The notes: generated by a model from the letters alone, not told the origin. 64,000 bases of DNA from Hymenobacter terrenus (GCF_000972495.1 NZ_LATM01000016.1:58794-122793), one strand, 5' to 3'; positions 1 through 8,663 are shown, numbered from the stretch's first letter. Translations and numbers: made by a program.

Positions 1-1
1 A

Positions 2-715
2 GAGCGGGTGCCACTGCATTGGTTCAACGACTTGCCCCAGTGGCAGCAGCTTGATAAGTGCGGCCACTTCTGGGGGGCCTTTCAGGAAAGCCGCGGGGCC
101 GTGGACATGCTGCGCTGGGCCGGCCTGAGCGAGAAAAAGGCCATTTGGTATGGTTCTTTCGTGGGGTTCGTCATCCAGAGCCCACTCGAACTACTGGATG
201 GCCGCGACCCCGCCTACGGCGCGTCGGCTACCGACTTGGCAGCCAATTTTCTGGGCTCGGCCGGGCTGCTGGCCCAGCAACTGGCCTGGCACGACGTGCG
301 CATCATGCCCAAATGGTCGTTTCACCTCACCAGCTACGCCCGGCAGCGCCCCAATGTGCTCGGCAAAAGCGTGCCCGAGCGCCTGCTCAAAGACTACAAT
401 GGCCAGACGTATTGGCTGTGCACTGATGTGGGGGCTTTTCTTAAGCCCGGCAACCGCTGGCCCCGCTGGCTGCAACCCGCCGTGGGCTACGGCGGCGAAG
501 ACATGGTGTACAATGACGACGGGACCAATGCGGCGGCCGGCCTGCGCCCCTACCGCCAGTATTACCTGTCGCTCGACGTGGATTTGCGCCGCATTCCTAC
601 TCGCAGTGTATTCCTGAAGCGGGTATTTTACGTCCTCAGCATCTTTCACCTGCCCGCCCCGGCCCTGGAATACAACGGCCGCAACGGGTTCAGCTTTCAC
701 GGCCTCTACCAATAA
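2..715 (+). CDS. DUF2279 family protein (5' partial)
   Basis: The frame is open to the left edge of the window, so the true start is probably upstream; the GTG at 8 is the only candidate start inside. Visible family marks are DKCGHFWGAF near the start, SPLELLDGRDPAYGAS, a DLAANFLGSAGLLAQQ stretch, PKWSFH and KDYNGQTYWL, which match the DUF2279 (YfiM-like) family of predicted periplasmic or outer-membrane-associated proteins found in many Bacteroidota. The lost N-terminus would carry the export signal. Function is unknown. The C-terminus FSFHGLYQ looks like a membrane-edge beta strand, but that is inference. No terminator follows; the gene runs straight into a repeat. Confidence 0.75.
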   Translation, partial: ERVPLHWFNDLPQWQQLDKCGHFWGAFQESRGAVDMLRWAGLSEKKAIWYGSFVGFVIQSPLELLDGRDPAYGASATDLAANFLGSAGLLAQQLAWHDVRIMPKWSFHLTSYARQRPNVLGKSVPERLLKDYNGQTYWLCTDVGAFLKPGNRWPRWLQPAVGYGGEDMVYNDDGTNAAAGLRPYRQYYLSLDVDLRRIPTRSVFLKRVFYVLSIFHLPAPALEYNGRNGFSFHGLYQ

Positions 716-994
716 TCACGGATTTAGCAGGATTTAGTGAATTTCACGGGCTGTTTGTTGAGCAGCCGTGGCAGGGAGGTTGTTTAGCTGTTTTGACTGA
801 CAGGCATCAACTTGAATCCTACGGCTCTAGTTGCCGAAACGCTTGCGGACGATGGCCCAAAGCGCCTGGAACGACCAACGCCCTGGCAAAAACGTACTTT
901 TGCAAACCCCGGGCCCCATCGGCCTGGAAAAACGACGCGGATTGTCCCAACCGATAATCCGTGAAATCCCTAAAATTCGACTAAATCCGCGATA
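716..994. repeat. imperfect inverted repeat filling the gap before the DUF2027 gene
   Basis: The arms are 716-749 (tcacggatttagcaggattt...) and 955-994 (ataatccgtgaaatcccta...). The right arm is roughly the reverse complement of the left, with about three quarters of positions matching. The left arm starts at the stop codon of the upstream gene and the right arm ends two bases before the ATG at 996. About 200 bp of unremarkable sequence lie between. It looks like a dispersed intergenic repeat rather than a terminator because there is no T-run. Confidence 0.55.
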
Positions 995-995
995 C

Positions 996-2210
996 ATGAA
1001 TGTAGGAGATAGAGTCCGCCTGCTCACCGGCACCGAGGAAGGAATTGTTACCCGCCTGCTCGACAGCGAGCTGGTGGAAGTGGCCATCGACAACGATTTC
1101 ACCATTCCCGTGCTGCGGCGCGAAGTAGTGGTGGTGGCCCAGGAAGAAGGCAAGAACTTCGACCGCACCGCCCCCGACTACGGCCCCGGCCAGACGCCCG
1201 GCAAAAGCGCCAACGCCAGCAAGAAGGATAAAAGCAAAAGCCAGCTCAAACCGGGCGGGGCGCCCAAGCCCCCGCAGCCTTCTCTGCAAGAAGCGCTGGC
1301 CGCCGTGGCATCCAGCGGGGCCGGGGTGGCCAAGCCGGCCGGCACCCCACCAGTGGGCAAGCAGGCGCCGGCGGCCAAGGGCCTGTTCCTGGCCCTGGTG
1401 CACCAGTCGCCCGAGCTGCTGGGCGTCACGCTCATCAACAACACGGAGGCTGACGTGCTGTATACCTACGGCGAGGCAACCAGCACCCGCCCCTACCGCG
1501 CCTTGGCCGCCGACAAGCTGGGCCCCAAAGCTTCAACCAGGCCCCTCTCCTTCCTGCACCTGAAGGATTTCGAGACTTGGCCCGCCGTCATCTTTCAGCT
1601 CCTGCCTACCCGCCTCAACGGTGATGCGGCCTACGAGCTGCTCACCAAACGGCAGGCTTTCAAGGCCAGCACGTTCTACTCCAGCCAGCGGCCCGCGCCG
1701 GTTATTCAGAAGGATGCCTACCTCTTTCAGCTCGATGAAAAGGCAGCGGCGGCCATTGCGCCCGAACAGCTAGCCCAGGAAACACCAGCGCCCGCCCCCG
1801 CCCCGACCAAGCCCGCGGGCATCGATGCCGCCGCGCTGAAAGCCCAGCTCAGCGGCGACGCGCCGGCCAGGCCGGCCGCGGTGGTAGCCGCCGCCACTCC
1901 GGCGCCCGCCGCTCCGGTAGTCGCGCCGCCGCACGAGTTCGACCTGCACCTGGAGGCCCTGCGGCCCGATAACAAGGAGGAGCTGTCCAACACGGCCATC
2001 CTGCGCCTGCAGCTCGATGCCTTTGAGGATGCGCTAAGCCGGGCGCTGGCCACCAACATGCACGAAATCGTCTTTATCCACGGCATGGGCAATGGGGTGC
2101 TACGCAAGGAAATCCACCGCCAGCTGAGCCGCAACAAGGACATCAAGTTTTTCGAGGACGCCCGCAAGGAGAAGTTTGGCTTCGGGGCCACGCTGGTGCG
2201 GCTGAAGTAA
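996..2210 (+). CDS. DUF2027 domain protein with C-terminal Smr domain
   Basis: 404 aa from the ATG at 996; an in-frame open stretch reaches back to 831, but MNVGDRVRLL is the family-like N-terminus. Residues 1-50 form a small beta domain for DNA or RNA contact, 50-130 are a low-complexity Lys/Pro/Ala linker, 130-250 a second globular part (DUF2027, LVHQSPELLGVTLINNTE), 250-310 an Ala/Pro linker, and the last 85 residues an Smr domain with FDLHLEAL and the HGMGNGVLR loop. Smr domains are nucleases or nucleic-acid binders related to the MutS2 C-terminus. The role of this Bacteroidota-type architecture is not established. No Shine-Dalgarno is visible, as is usual in the phylum. Confidence 0.85.
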   Translation: MNVGDRVRLLTGTEEGIVTRLLDSELVEVAIDNDFTIPVLRREVVVVAQEEGKNFDRTAPDYGPGQTPGKSANASKKDKSKSQLKPGGAPKPPQPSLQEALAAVASSGAGVAKPAGTPPVGKQAPAAKGLFLALVHQSPELLGVTLINNTEADVLYTYGEATSTRPYRALAADKLGPKASTRPLSFLHLKDFETWPAVIFQLLPTRLNGDAAYELLTKRQAFKASTFYSSQRPAPVIQKDAYLFQLDEKAAAAIAPEQLAQETPAPAPAPTKPAGIDAAALKAQLSGDAPARPAAVVAAATPAPAAPVVAPPHEFDLHLEALRPDNKEELSNTAILRLQLDAFEDALSRALATNMHEIVFIHGMGNGVLRKEIHRQLSRNKDIKFFEDARKEKFGFGATLVRLK

Positions 2211-2246
2211 CTTTTTGCTGCTACTGCCCAGCTGAGTAAGCAAGCC

Positions 2247-2288
2247 GTCATGCGGCGCAGAGCGAGGCTTCGCTCTGCGCCGCATGAC
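2247..2288. terminator. perfect 19-bp hairpin, terminator-like palindrome
   Basis: Two perfect 19-base arms (starting gtcatgcggcgcagagcga) surround a 4-base loop and are followed by cattttt. It lies between two genes on the + strand. Besides acting as a likely terminator it belongs to the gtcatgc...gcatgac palindrome group that recurs in this window. Confidence 0.7.
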
Positions 2289-2324
2289 ATTTTTGATTTA
2301 GATTAAGCACCAGGCACCAAAACC

Positions 2325-3245
2325 ATGTACGACCTTATCGGTGATATTCACGGCCACGCGGCGGAGCTCCATCGGCTGCTTGAAAAGCTTGGCTACGTGC
2401 CCGATGCCCAGGGCATCTACCGCCACCCGGCGGGCCGGCAGATAATATTTGTGGGTGATTTTATTGACCGCGGCCCGGCCATTCGCGAAACGCTGCAAGT
2501 GGTGCGGGGCATGGTAGAGGGTGGCGCGGCCCTGGCCGTGATGGGTAACCACGAGTACAACGCGCTGGCCTTTTGGGCGCTGGACCCCAGCGGCGGCCAC
2601 TTGCGACCCCACCGGCCGCACCATATTTTGCAACACCTGCGCACCATTGAGGAGTTCAGTACCAAGGAGCGGTTTGCGGAGTGGCTGGATTATTTGGCGT
2701 GGTTTCAGACGCTGCCGCTGTTTCTGGAGCTGCCCGGCCTGCGCGTGGTGCACGCCTGCTGGGATGCCCGCTACATTGCCTACCTGCGCGAGCAGCTGCC
2801 CGACGCCCGCGTGACACCCGACTTTCTGCTGGCAGCCAGCCGGATAGGCTCCGCGGAGTTTACGGCCATCGAAGTCACCTTGAAAGGGCACGAGGCGGCG
2901 CTACCCAGCGGCCACCATTTCTTCGACAAAGACGGCCACCGCCGCACCATGGTCCGCACCGCGTGGTGGCTGAACCCGGCGGCGGCCACCTACCGAAACT
3001 ATTACCTGGAGTCCATCGAAGCGCTGGCAGACCAAGCCGTGGACCTGGCCGCCTTACCCGATGCCAGCTACTACCAGGACGAAACGCCGGTGTTTTTCGG
3101 CCACTACTGGCTGCACGGGCAGCCGGTGCTGCTCACGCCGCACTCCGTGTGCCTCGACTACAGCGTGGCCAAAGGCGGCGAGCTGGTGGCCTACCGCTGG
3201 CACGGCGAGCAGGAGCTGACGGCGGCCGGCCTGGTGTGGGTGTAG
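2325..3245 (+). CDS. calcineurin-like metallophosphoesterase
   Basis: 306 aa. The metal-binding motifs of the PPP/calcineurin fold are all present: GDIHG at 6-10, GDFIDRG at 44-50 and GNHE at 74-77, with a later HACWD and a C-terminal GHYW that supply the remaining histidines. The size and motif set fit the PrpE/ApaH-like branch that hydrolyses bis(5'-nucleosyl) tetraphosphates or phosphoproteins; which substrate it uses cannot be told from sequence. It is cytosolic, with no signal peptide. It ends 11 bp before the stop of the convergent downstream gene, leaving no room for a classic terminator. Confidence 0.85.
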   Translation: MYDLIGDIHGHAAELHRLLEKLGYVPDAQGIYRHPAGRQIIFVGDFIDRGPAIRETLQVVRGMVEGGAALAVMGNHEYNALAFWALDPSGGHLRPHRPHHILQHLRTIEEFSTKERFAEWLDYLAWFQTLPLFLELPGLRVVHACWDARYIAYLREQLPDARVTPDFLLAASRIGSAEFTAIEVTLKGHEAALPSGHHFFDKDGHRRTMVRTAWWLNPAAATYRNYYLESIEALADQAVDLAALPDASYYQDETPVFFGHYWLHGQPVLLTPHSVCLDYSVAKGGELVAYRWHGEQELTAAGLVWV

Positions 3246-3256
3246 CCGGGTGCCGG

Positions 3257-4528
3257 CTAGAAGTTGAAGTCGCGCGGCTCGCCGGCCAGTTCGCGGCCGC
3301 GCAAAATGAACTTGGGCTGGTAGGTTTCTTCCTCGGCCCAGTCCAGCTCCTCAAACGGCTTGCGGTCACCGTACACCTTAGGACCCGTCACGGACAAGCC
3401 CAGGGCGCGGTTTTGTTCCTGCTCCTGCCAGACCTCGGCCAGCACCTCGGCCAGCCGGTGCCCCCAGGCCCGCTGCCCGGCGGTTATCACCGCCAGCCGC
3501 CAGTCGGCGTGGGCGGCAATGGGCCACGGCGCCGCTTGGTCTTCCAGCGCACGTTCTATCCAGTGAGTGGCCTCGAACAGATAGCCCTGGCGGCGGCGCA
3601 CGTCGGCGCGGTCGGCCTCGTACCAGCGCAGCAGGCGCGGCAGCTCGGCCGGGTCCTCAAACTGCCGGAAATACGGGCTGCAATCCGAGCTGCTGATAAA
3701 CGGGTGCCACGGCAAGCTGGCGGCCATGTCGCCGCGGGCGCGCTGGGCCGCCAGCTTCTCCGCTTTGTCGGCTTCGGTCAGGCCGATGTAGTATGCCTCC
3801 TTCTCGCCGCGCACGTCGGGCAGGGCCAGCAGCGAGCCCGCGCCGGTGGCCTCGTCGTGGTAGCGGTACCAGGCCGGCAGGGTGCGGTAGGCCCGGCGTT
3901 CGGCCGTGGTGTAGCCGTCGTCGCTGTCGTCGTCATCGGCGTCGTCGCCGCTGCCCTCAGCGGTGCGCCGGAAGGTATCGTAGGCCTGCCATGACCAGTT
4001 ACGGCTGGGCTCGTAGGCGTCGGAGCGCAGATAGGCTTCGTAAAGGGCCACTTCGTCGGCGGTGATCGGGGGCAGCCACGGGCAGTGTTCAGGATACTTT
4101 TCCCACTGCCGAAATTCCTCGGTGTGGCGCACGCCGGGCAGCGTGATTTGCTCGGCCCGCCAGCGGCATTGCAGGTCGAAGAGCTTCTTCTGCTGAATCT
4201 CCCACAGGTCGTGGGCCGCCTCTTCGCGGACTTCCAGGAAGCGCGCGCCCGTCCGCTTCAGCAGCATCGGCCCCTTGATGTAAGCACCGGCTTTGGCGTT
4301 GGCGTACATGCGAGCCACGTGCGGCCGGCTTTGGACGAAGTACGGCTCCATGGCCTCGGCAAATGCCGGCTGCGCCAGCAGCTCGGCCTCGAACAGACGC
4401 GACAGCCCGGTAAAGTCACGCTTAGTCTGCGCTTCTTTGATGTAGGCCGCCCGCGCCTCGGGCGTGTCCGGCATCGTGGGGTCGGCGGGAGCGGGCGGCA
4501 GGTCTTCCATAATCAAAGGGTTGAGCAC
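3257..4528 (-). CDS. hypothetical protein, 423 aa
   Basis: I do not recognise a family. The protein is soluble and strongly charged, without a signal peptide or membrane segments. Near residue 200 there is an acidic run (GDDADDDDSDDG) that looks like a flexible linker between an N-terminal helical half and a C-terminal half rich in Trp, Arg and Glu. An alternative start is the ATG seven codons in (MEDLPP). Codon use is normal for the region, so it is probably a native gene of the lineage. It is convergent with the phosphoesterase on its 3' side and divergent from the M1 peptidase at 4687. Confidence 0.7.
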   Translation of the reverse strand: MLNPLIMEDLPPAPADPTMPDTPEARAAYIKEAQTKRDFTGLSRLFEAELLAQPAFAEAMEPYFVQSRPHVARMYANAKAGAYIKGPMLLKRTGARFLEVREEAAHDLWEIQQKKLFDLQCRWRAEQITLPGVRHTEEFRQWEKYPEHCPWLPPITADEVALYEAYLRSDAYEPSRNWSWQAYDTFRRTAEGSGDDADDDDSDDGYTTAERRAYRTLPAWYRYHDEATGAGSLLALPDVRGEKEAYYIGLTEADKAEKLAAQRARGDMAASLPWHPFISSSDCSPYFRQFEDPAELPRLLRWYEADRADVRRRQGYLFEATHWIERALEDQAAPWPIAAHADWRLAVITAGQRAWGHRLAEVLAEVWQEQEQNRALGLSVTGPKVYGDRKPFEELDWAEEETYQPKFILRGRELAGEPRDFNF

Positions 4529-4686
4529 CTCGTGGGTGAGGCGCCGCTAAAGTAATGATCAGCTTTCAGAACGGGCGGCGGGGCGGTGGTTCGGGACCCG
4601 GAACCAAGCCGGGGCAATGGCGCTTTGGTTGTTCTTTTGTTGCTCAACCGCCACCCAGCGCCTCATCCAGCGCTATTGCTCCCCTC

Positions 4687-6558
4687 ATGCGCCTCCTACC
4701 CTTCCTTTGCCTGCTGCTTCCCCTCTCTACCCTGGCCCAGCAGCCGCTGCCCGTGCCGCGCAACCTGCAAGCCACCTACGCCAAAGGCACCCGCGCCGAG
4801 AGTGGCCAGCCCGGCCCCAGCTACTGGCAAAACACCGCCGACTACAACATTCGCGTCAGCTTCGACCCCACCACCCGGCTGGTGGCGGGCAGCGTGGCTA
4901 TCAAGTACACCAATAGCAGTCCCGATTCGCTCCGCGAGCTGTGGTTCAAGCTCTACCCCAACCTGTATAAAAAGGGGGCGCCCCGCAGCTCGGCCTTCCG
5001 GCGGGAAGACATCGGCGACGGCGTCAAGATTGAGCGGATGACCCTCAACGGGAAGGCCGTGGGCTTCAGCAAACTCGATGCGAAAGACACCAACCTGACG
5101 ATATCGCTCTCGCAACCCCTGGGCCCCGGCCAGGCAATGCAGGTGGTGGTCGACTACCGCTACACGCTCAATCAAACCTCCCACATGCGCACGGGCCAGG
5201 TGGAGCCAGGGGCGGCCTTCGTGGCGTACTTCTTCCCGCGCATTGCCGTGTACGACGACGTGGATGGCTGGAACAAATTCCCCTACAATGGCTCGCAGGA
5301 GTTTTATAACGACTTCTGCAATTTTTCGGTCGACGTGACCGTGCCCCGGCACTTTGTGGTGTGGGCCACCGGCGACCTCACCAACGCCGACCAGGTACTG
5401 ACCGCCCCCTACGCCCAACGCCTGCGCGAAGCCGACCAACAGGACGCGCCGCGTTTCATCATCAGCACCGCCGACGCGCAACGGCGCGACGTGACAGCCG
5501 CTAGTCCGCAAAACACCTGGCATTTCGAGGCCCGCAACGTCACCGATTTTGTCTTCGCCACGGCCGACCATTACGTGTGGGAAGCCACCAGCCTGGTGGT
5601 CGACCCCGCCACCGGGCGGCGCACCCGTGTCGATGCCGTTTACTCTCCTAAGCACCGCAGCTACGGCGAAGTGCTCGGCATTGCCCGCAAAACGGTGGAG
5701 GCCATGAGCTACACCTTCCCCAAGTGGCCCTTCCCTTACGCCCACGAAACCGTGTTCGACGGCCTCGACCAGATGGAGTACCCGATGATGGTGAACGACA
5801 ACCCCACCGCCACCCGCGAGGACGCCATCACCCTCACCGACCACGAAATCTTCCACACGATGTTCCCCTTCTACATGGGCATCAACGAAACCAAGTACGG
5901 CTGGATGGACGAGGGCTGGGCCACCATCGGCGAGTGGCTGATTTCCTCCCTCATCGACCCCAAGCTGGACGACAACTACGGCGTGGCCGCGTACGCCAAG
6001 GCCGCCGCTACCGAAAACGACTCGCCCGTCGTCACGCTCAGCACCCAGCAAAGCGGCGTGCCCTTCTTCCTCAATTCCTATCCCAAGCCCGGTCTGGGCT
6101 ACCTCTACGTGAAGGATTTGCTCGGCGACGAGCTGTTCACCAAGGCCCTGCACACCTACATCCGCAACTGGAACGGCAAGCACCCCATGCCCTACGACTT
6201 TTTCAACAGCATGAATACGGGCGCCGGCCGCAACCTCAACTGGTTCTGGCAGCGCTGGTTTTTCGACGGTGGCTACCCCGACCTGGCCATCGCCAGCGTC
6301 AACAAAACCGCCGCTGGCTACGACATCGTGGTGCAAGCCAAAGGCAGCAAGCCCGTCCCCATCGATGTAGTGGTGAGTTTCGCGGATAATTCCACCCAGA
6401 AATTCCACCGCAGCATCGCCGTCTGGGAATCGGGCGCTACGTCCGTCACCGTCCCAGTGGCCACCAAGCAACCCGTGAAGCGCGTGACGCTGGGCAGCAC
6501 GCTGGTACCAGATAGTTTCCCGAAGGATAATGTGTGGGAGGGAAAACAGAAAAACTAA
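4687..6558 (+). CDS. M1 family metallopeptidase, secreted
   Basis: 623 aa from the ATG at 4687, which gives a clean signal peptide (MRLLPFLCLLLPLSTLAQQ); upstream in-frame codons reach 4555 but would bury it. Residues 25-250 are the beta-sandwich N-domain, then the gluzincin catalytic domain with HEIFH at 386-390 and the third zinc ligand Glu409, an exact HEXXH-x18-E spacing. GLDQMEYPMM about 25 residues earlier replaces the canonical GAMEN exopeptidase loop. It should be a periplasmic or exported aminopeptidase. Part of its 3' end is duplicated about 1 kb downstream (7514-7597). Confidence 0.9.
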   Translation: MRLLPFLCLLLPLSTLAQQPLPVPRNLQATYAKGTRAESGQPGPSYWQNTADYNIRVSFDPTTRLVAGSVAIKYTNSSPDSLRELWFKLYPNLYKKGAPRSSAFRREDIGDGVKIERMTLNGKAVGFSKLDAKDTNLTISLSQPLGPGQAMQVVVDYRYTLNQTSHMRTGQVEPGAAFVAYFFPRIAVYDDVDGWNKFPYNGSQEFYNDFCNFSVDVTVPRHFVVWATGDLTNADQVLTAPYAQRLREADQQDAPRFIISTADAQRRDVTAASPQNTWHFEARNVTDFVFATADHYVWEATSLVVDPATGRRTRVDAVYSPKHRSYGEVLGIARKTVEAMSYTFPKWPFPYAHETVFDGLDQMEYPMMVNDNPTATREDAITLTDHEIFHTMFPFYMGINETKYGWMDEGWATIGEWLISSLIDPKLDDNYGVAAYAKAAATENDSPVVTLSTQQSGVPFFLNSYPKPGLGYLYVKDLLGDELFTKALHTYIRNWNGKHPMPYDFFNSMNTGAGRNLNWFWQRWFFDGGYPDLAIASVNKTAAGYDIVVQAKGSKPVPIDVVVSFADNSTQKFHRSIAVWESGATSVTVPVATKQPVKRVTLGSTLVPDSFPKDNVWEGKQKN

Positions 6559-6604
6559 CGGTTGAATTTATTTTTCAGCACCTAAAATCATCACAATAAG
6601 CACA

Positions 6605-6612
6605 TACCTTTG
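6605..6612 (+). promoter_or_regulatory. Bacteroidota -7 box (TACCTTTG)
   Basis: TACCTTTG fits the TAnnTTTG consensus and lies 48 bp before the lipoprotein start at 6660, in an AT-rich leader. No clear TTTG sits at the -33 position. Confidence 0.45.
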
Positions 6613-6659
6613 CTAGAATACTTTTTCCATTTTTTACTTATTTTTAAAAACACTGATTC

Positions 6660-7427
6660 ATGAAACACTTTTTCTTCACGATTCTACTGGCTTTGTTTGC
6701 TGGTTTTTCACTTGTGTTATCCTCGTGCAGCGATGACAAAAAAGCGGACCCTACCCCCACCACTGGCACGGTGAACGGGCAGATTACACCGGCCAACTCA
6801 GTAACCACCGTCACAGCCACCAGCACCGCCACCCCGACTACCACCGCCACGGCCACCCCCACCGCCAGTGGCACCTACACCTTCACCAACATGGCCGCCG
6901 GCACCTACACGCTGAGCTTCACTCCGGCCACGGGCTTCACGGCCCCGGCCACGCAAACCGTGGCCGTGACGGCGGGCGGCACGGCCACGGCCACGCCGGT
7001 GACGGTAACGATGGGCAGCACGGGCGGCACGGCTACTTTCACCTACACCATCAACGGCACAGCTACCACGGCAAACCTGGCCTCGGCCAACGTGCTGTCC
7101 GGCTCGTTGTTCATTCAGAGTAGCAGTGGCACGGGCAGCCGGATTGTTACCCTCAGCCTGGACGTATTGCCGACTGGCCCCCGTTCCTACACGTTTGGCG
7201 GGGCAAGCAGCACGTCGGAAATCAACGTTATAGAGGCGGCTGGCAGCAATCTGGTAGAATGGAGCACCTCAGCCACGGGGGGCACCGGCACCGTCACCAT
7301 CACGTCGGTGACCACGAACCCGCGGCGGGTTTCGGGCACGTTTAGCGCCGTAGCCCAGCCCGACGGGTCCGGCGCTACCGGGACGCGCACCATCACGGCC
7401 GGTACGTTCAGCAATCTGGAATTCTAA
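6660..7427 (+). CDS. Thr/Ala-rich lipoprotein
   Basis: 255 aa. A lipoprotein signal ends in LSSCSDD, so Cys22 should be lipidated; the SDD that follows is typical of Bacteroidota surface lipoproteins. Residues 35-120 are an extreme Thr/Ala/Pro low-complexity stretch with the shape of a carboxypeptidase-regulatory-like beta domain (GTVNGQITP...GTYTFTNMAAGTYTLSFTP). The second half, 125-255, is a beta-rich domain with no family I recognise (GSRIVTLSLDV, YTFGG, GTRTITAGTFSNLEF). Probably a cell-surface protein of unknown role. It lies between the intact M1 peptidase and a fossil copy of that gene's 3' end. Confidence 0.8.
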   Translation: MKHFFFTILLALFAGFSLVLSSCSDDKKADPTPTTGTVNGQITPANSVTTVTATSTATPTTTATATPTASGTYTFTNMAAGTYTLSFTPATGFTAPATQTVAVTAGGTATATPVTVTMGSTGGTATFTYTINGTATTANLASANVLSGSLFIQSSSGTGSRIVTLSLDVLPTGPRSYTFGGASSTSEINVIEAAGSNLVEWSTSATGGTGTVTITSVTTNPRRVSGTFSAVAQPDGSGATGTRTITAGTFSNLEF

Positions 7428-7456
7428 CCACATTGGCTAAGCTGCCGCTCCTCATC

Positions 7457-7486
7457 AAAAACCAGTCGGCCTAGCCGGCTGGTTTT
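7457..7486 (+). terminator. rho-independent terminator
   Basis: A 12-bp stem (aaaaccagtcgg / ccggctggtttt, one G-T pair) with a short loop continues into a T-run. It closes the lipoprotein gene. Confidence 0.8.
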
Positions 7487-7513
7487 TTTAATATTATAAT
7501 TGGTAAGCAACCT

Positions 7514-7597
7514 ATGACAGGCACGCCCCTGGGCAGTACGCAAGTGCCGCAAGTGCCGGATAGTTTCCCGAAGGATAATGAGTGGGAGGGGAAGTAG
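7514..7597 (+). pseudogene. fossil of an M1 peptidase C-terminus
   Basis: The reading frame ending at the TAG at 7595-7597 spells PLGSTQVPQVPDSFPKDNEW and then EGK. The end of the intact M1 peptidase (6490-6558) spells TLGSTLVPDSFPKDNVWEGK. The DNA is close to identical over gatagtttcccgaaggataa, with a 9-base expansion just before it. Nothing else of the peptidase is present, so this is the leftover tail of a lost tandem copy, or one arm of a direct repeat about 1.04 kb apart that brackets the lipoprotein gene. Confidence 0.8.
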
Positions 7598-7642
7598 CTG
7601 CGAGAGTATATTACACCGATTAATCAGTAAGCCCGTCTAATT

Positions 7643-8095
7643 ATGCCGCATGCAACTCGACTTCTGCTCGTAGTTTTTCTATTGATTTCAGTTGTAGATA
7701 AAGCGAAAAGCTGCTCCTGCTCTACAATCACAAGTAATATTAAATCTCAAGTGAGGTGGCACAATCTAATTTTCTCTGGCAAACTAGTCAGTGCAAAAAT
7801 TACGAAGAAAACAGAAAACGGCCATATAATGAGTGATGTTACATTCAAGTTTGTACCTAGCAAATTTTGGAGAGGAACGAAAGTTGATACAATTGTGGTG
7901 AAGCAAGAGTATTCCTTTTGCGGCATCCCTTTAGTACAAGCAGGCAAGTCGTACGTCATTTATGCTACGGCAAATCACGCATTGCATTCGTGTGGCAGTA
8001 GATTAATTGGAGAAGGTGGTATCGAGCACGAATCGAAAAGATTAGACAAGCTTTTCACCAGAAAACGCTTCAAGCAACTTCAAGCCGCCAGTTAG
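7643..8095 (+). CDS. secreted NTR/TIMP-like small protein
   Basis: 150 aa. A signal peptide (MPHATRLLLVVFLLISVVDKAKS) is followed directly by CSCS, so the mature protein would begin with Cys-x-Cys. The rest follows the netrin/TIMP-like (NTR) pattern known from bacterial homologues: NLIFSGKLVSAKI, a DVTFKFVPSKFWRG strand pair, TIVVKQEYSFCGIPLVQAGKSYVIYA and a distal HSCGSR. Four cysteines could make two disulfides. A role as protease inhibitor is only analogy with animal TIMPs. Base composition is distinctly more AT-rich than the neighbours, suggesting transfer. It sits between the M1 fossil and the truncated rnpB copy. Confidence 0.65.
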   Translation: MPHATRLLLVVFLLISVVDKAKSCSCSTITSNIKSQVRWHNLIFSGKLVSAKITKKTENGHIMSDVTFKFVPSKFWRGTKVDTIVVKQEYSFCGIPLVQAGKSYVIYATANHALHSCGSRLIGEGGIEHESKRLDKLFTRKRFKQLQAAS

Positions 8096-8201
8096 TACAT
8101 TTGGCCGCAGTGATGATTCGCCCCACCGCGACGCTTTCGGGCGACGACGAAAGTCCGGGCAACGCAGAGTATCCTGCTCGCGGCGCAAGGCGGCTTAGAA
8201 C
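8096..8201 (+). pseudogene. truncated duplicate of the rnpB 5' end
   Basis: From 8101 to about 8177 the sequence matches the start of the intact rnpB (9211-9287) with about six differences: it keeps the gatgattcgccccaccgcg block and the universally conserved gaaagtccgggcaacgcaga. A weaker match (gcgcaaggcggcttag) follows an internal deletion, after which similarity stops. The upstream -7 box is present too (TACATTTG at 8096-8103, against TATCTTTG before rnpB), so the duplicated block began inside the promoter. It lacks every 3' element of RNase P RNA and cannot work as the ribozyme. Confidence 0.85.
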
Positions 8202-8226
8202 CACCTATTAACTTGTTCATTCTGCC

Positions 8227-8655
8227 ATGAGCTGGTTTCGCCAAACCATTTTTTTATTGCCACTCGCGCTACTTGGTTGCACTACCTCCCCCGATTCGTC
8301 AGCGGTTGAAGCGGGCGATGCACCGCCAGTGGCATTAGTGCAGGAAAATTGCCAAAAGGCAGACGCCATCATACAGGGGAAGGTAGTAGCGGTGCAAGAC
8401 GGGCAAAATGGGTATTCTTCCGCATTGCTGAAAGTCGCCCAGGCATATCGGGGCCCATTCCACTCGGGCGATACCGTTCGCTATTATTCTTTCAGAAGCG
8501 AAAAATATGACCCATCGACGCTCGGTAAACCGTTCATTGTGTTCCTGAGTACCCGAAAAGAAGAAGAGCAGACCAGTTGGGGCACCGCCACTGACTTAGC
8601 TGAATTTCCAGACAACCCGGCCACTGAAAAGCTTTTCCGTCAAACTTTAAAATAA
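8227..8655 (+). CDS. small lipoprotein, NTR-like, partner gene of the broken amidase
   Basis: 142 aa. The lipoprotein signal ends in LALLGC, so Cys18 is the lipidation site. The body (ADAIIQGKVVAVQDG, LLKVAQAYRGPFHSGDTVRY, KPFIVFLSTRK) resembles the strand order of the secreted protein at 7643, so both may be NTR-like folds. It ends 8 bp before the Tae4-like reading frame and reads in the same direction, so the two form an operon. An immunity role against the amidase is possible from position only; I see no Tai4 signature. Confidence 0.6.
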   Translation: MSWFRQTIFLLPLALLGCTTSPDSSAVEAGDAPPVALVQENCQKADAIIQGKVVAVQDGQNGYSSALLKVAQAYRGPFHSGDTVRYYSFRSEKYDPSTLGKPFIVFLSTRKEEEQTSWGTATDLAEFPDNPATEKLFRQTLK

Positions 8656-8663
8656 TCCCCTTT

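Noticed and set aside
4696..6471. 591-codon open frame on the minus strand
   Set aside because: It lies wholly opposite the M1 peptidase, is His/Val/Gly-rich without any domain, and is the usual antisense shadow of a GC-rich gene.
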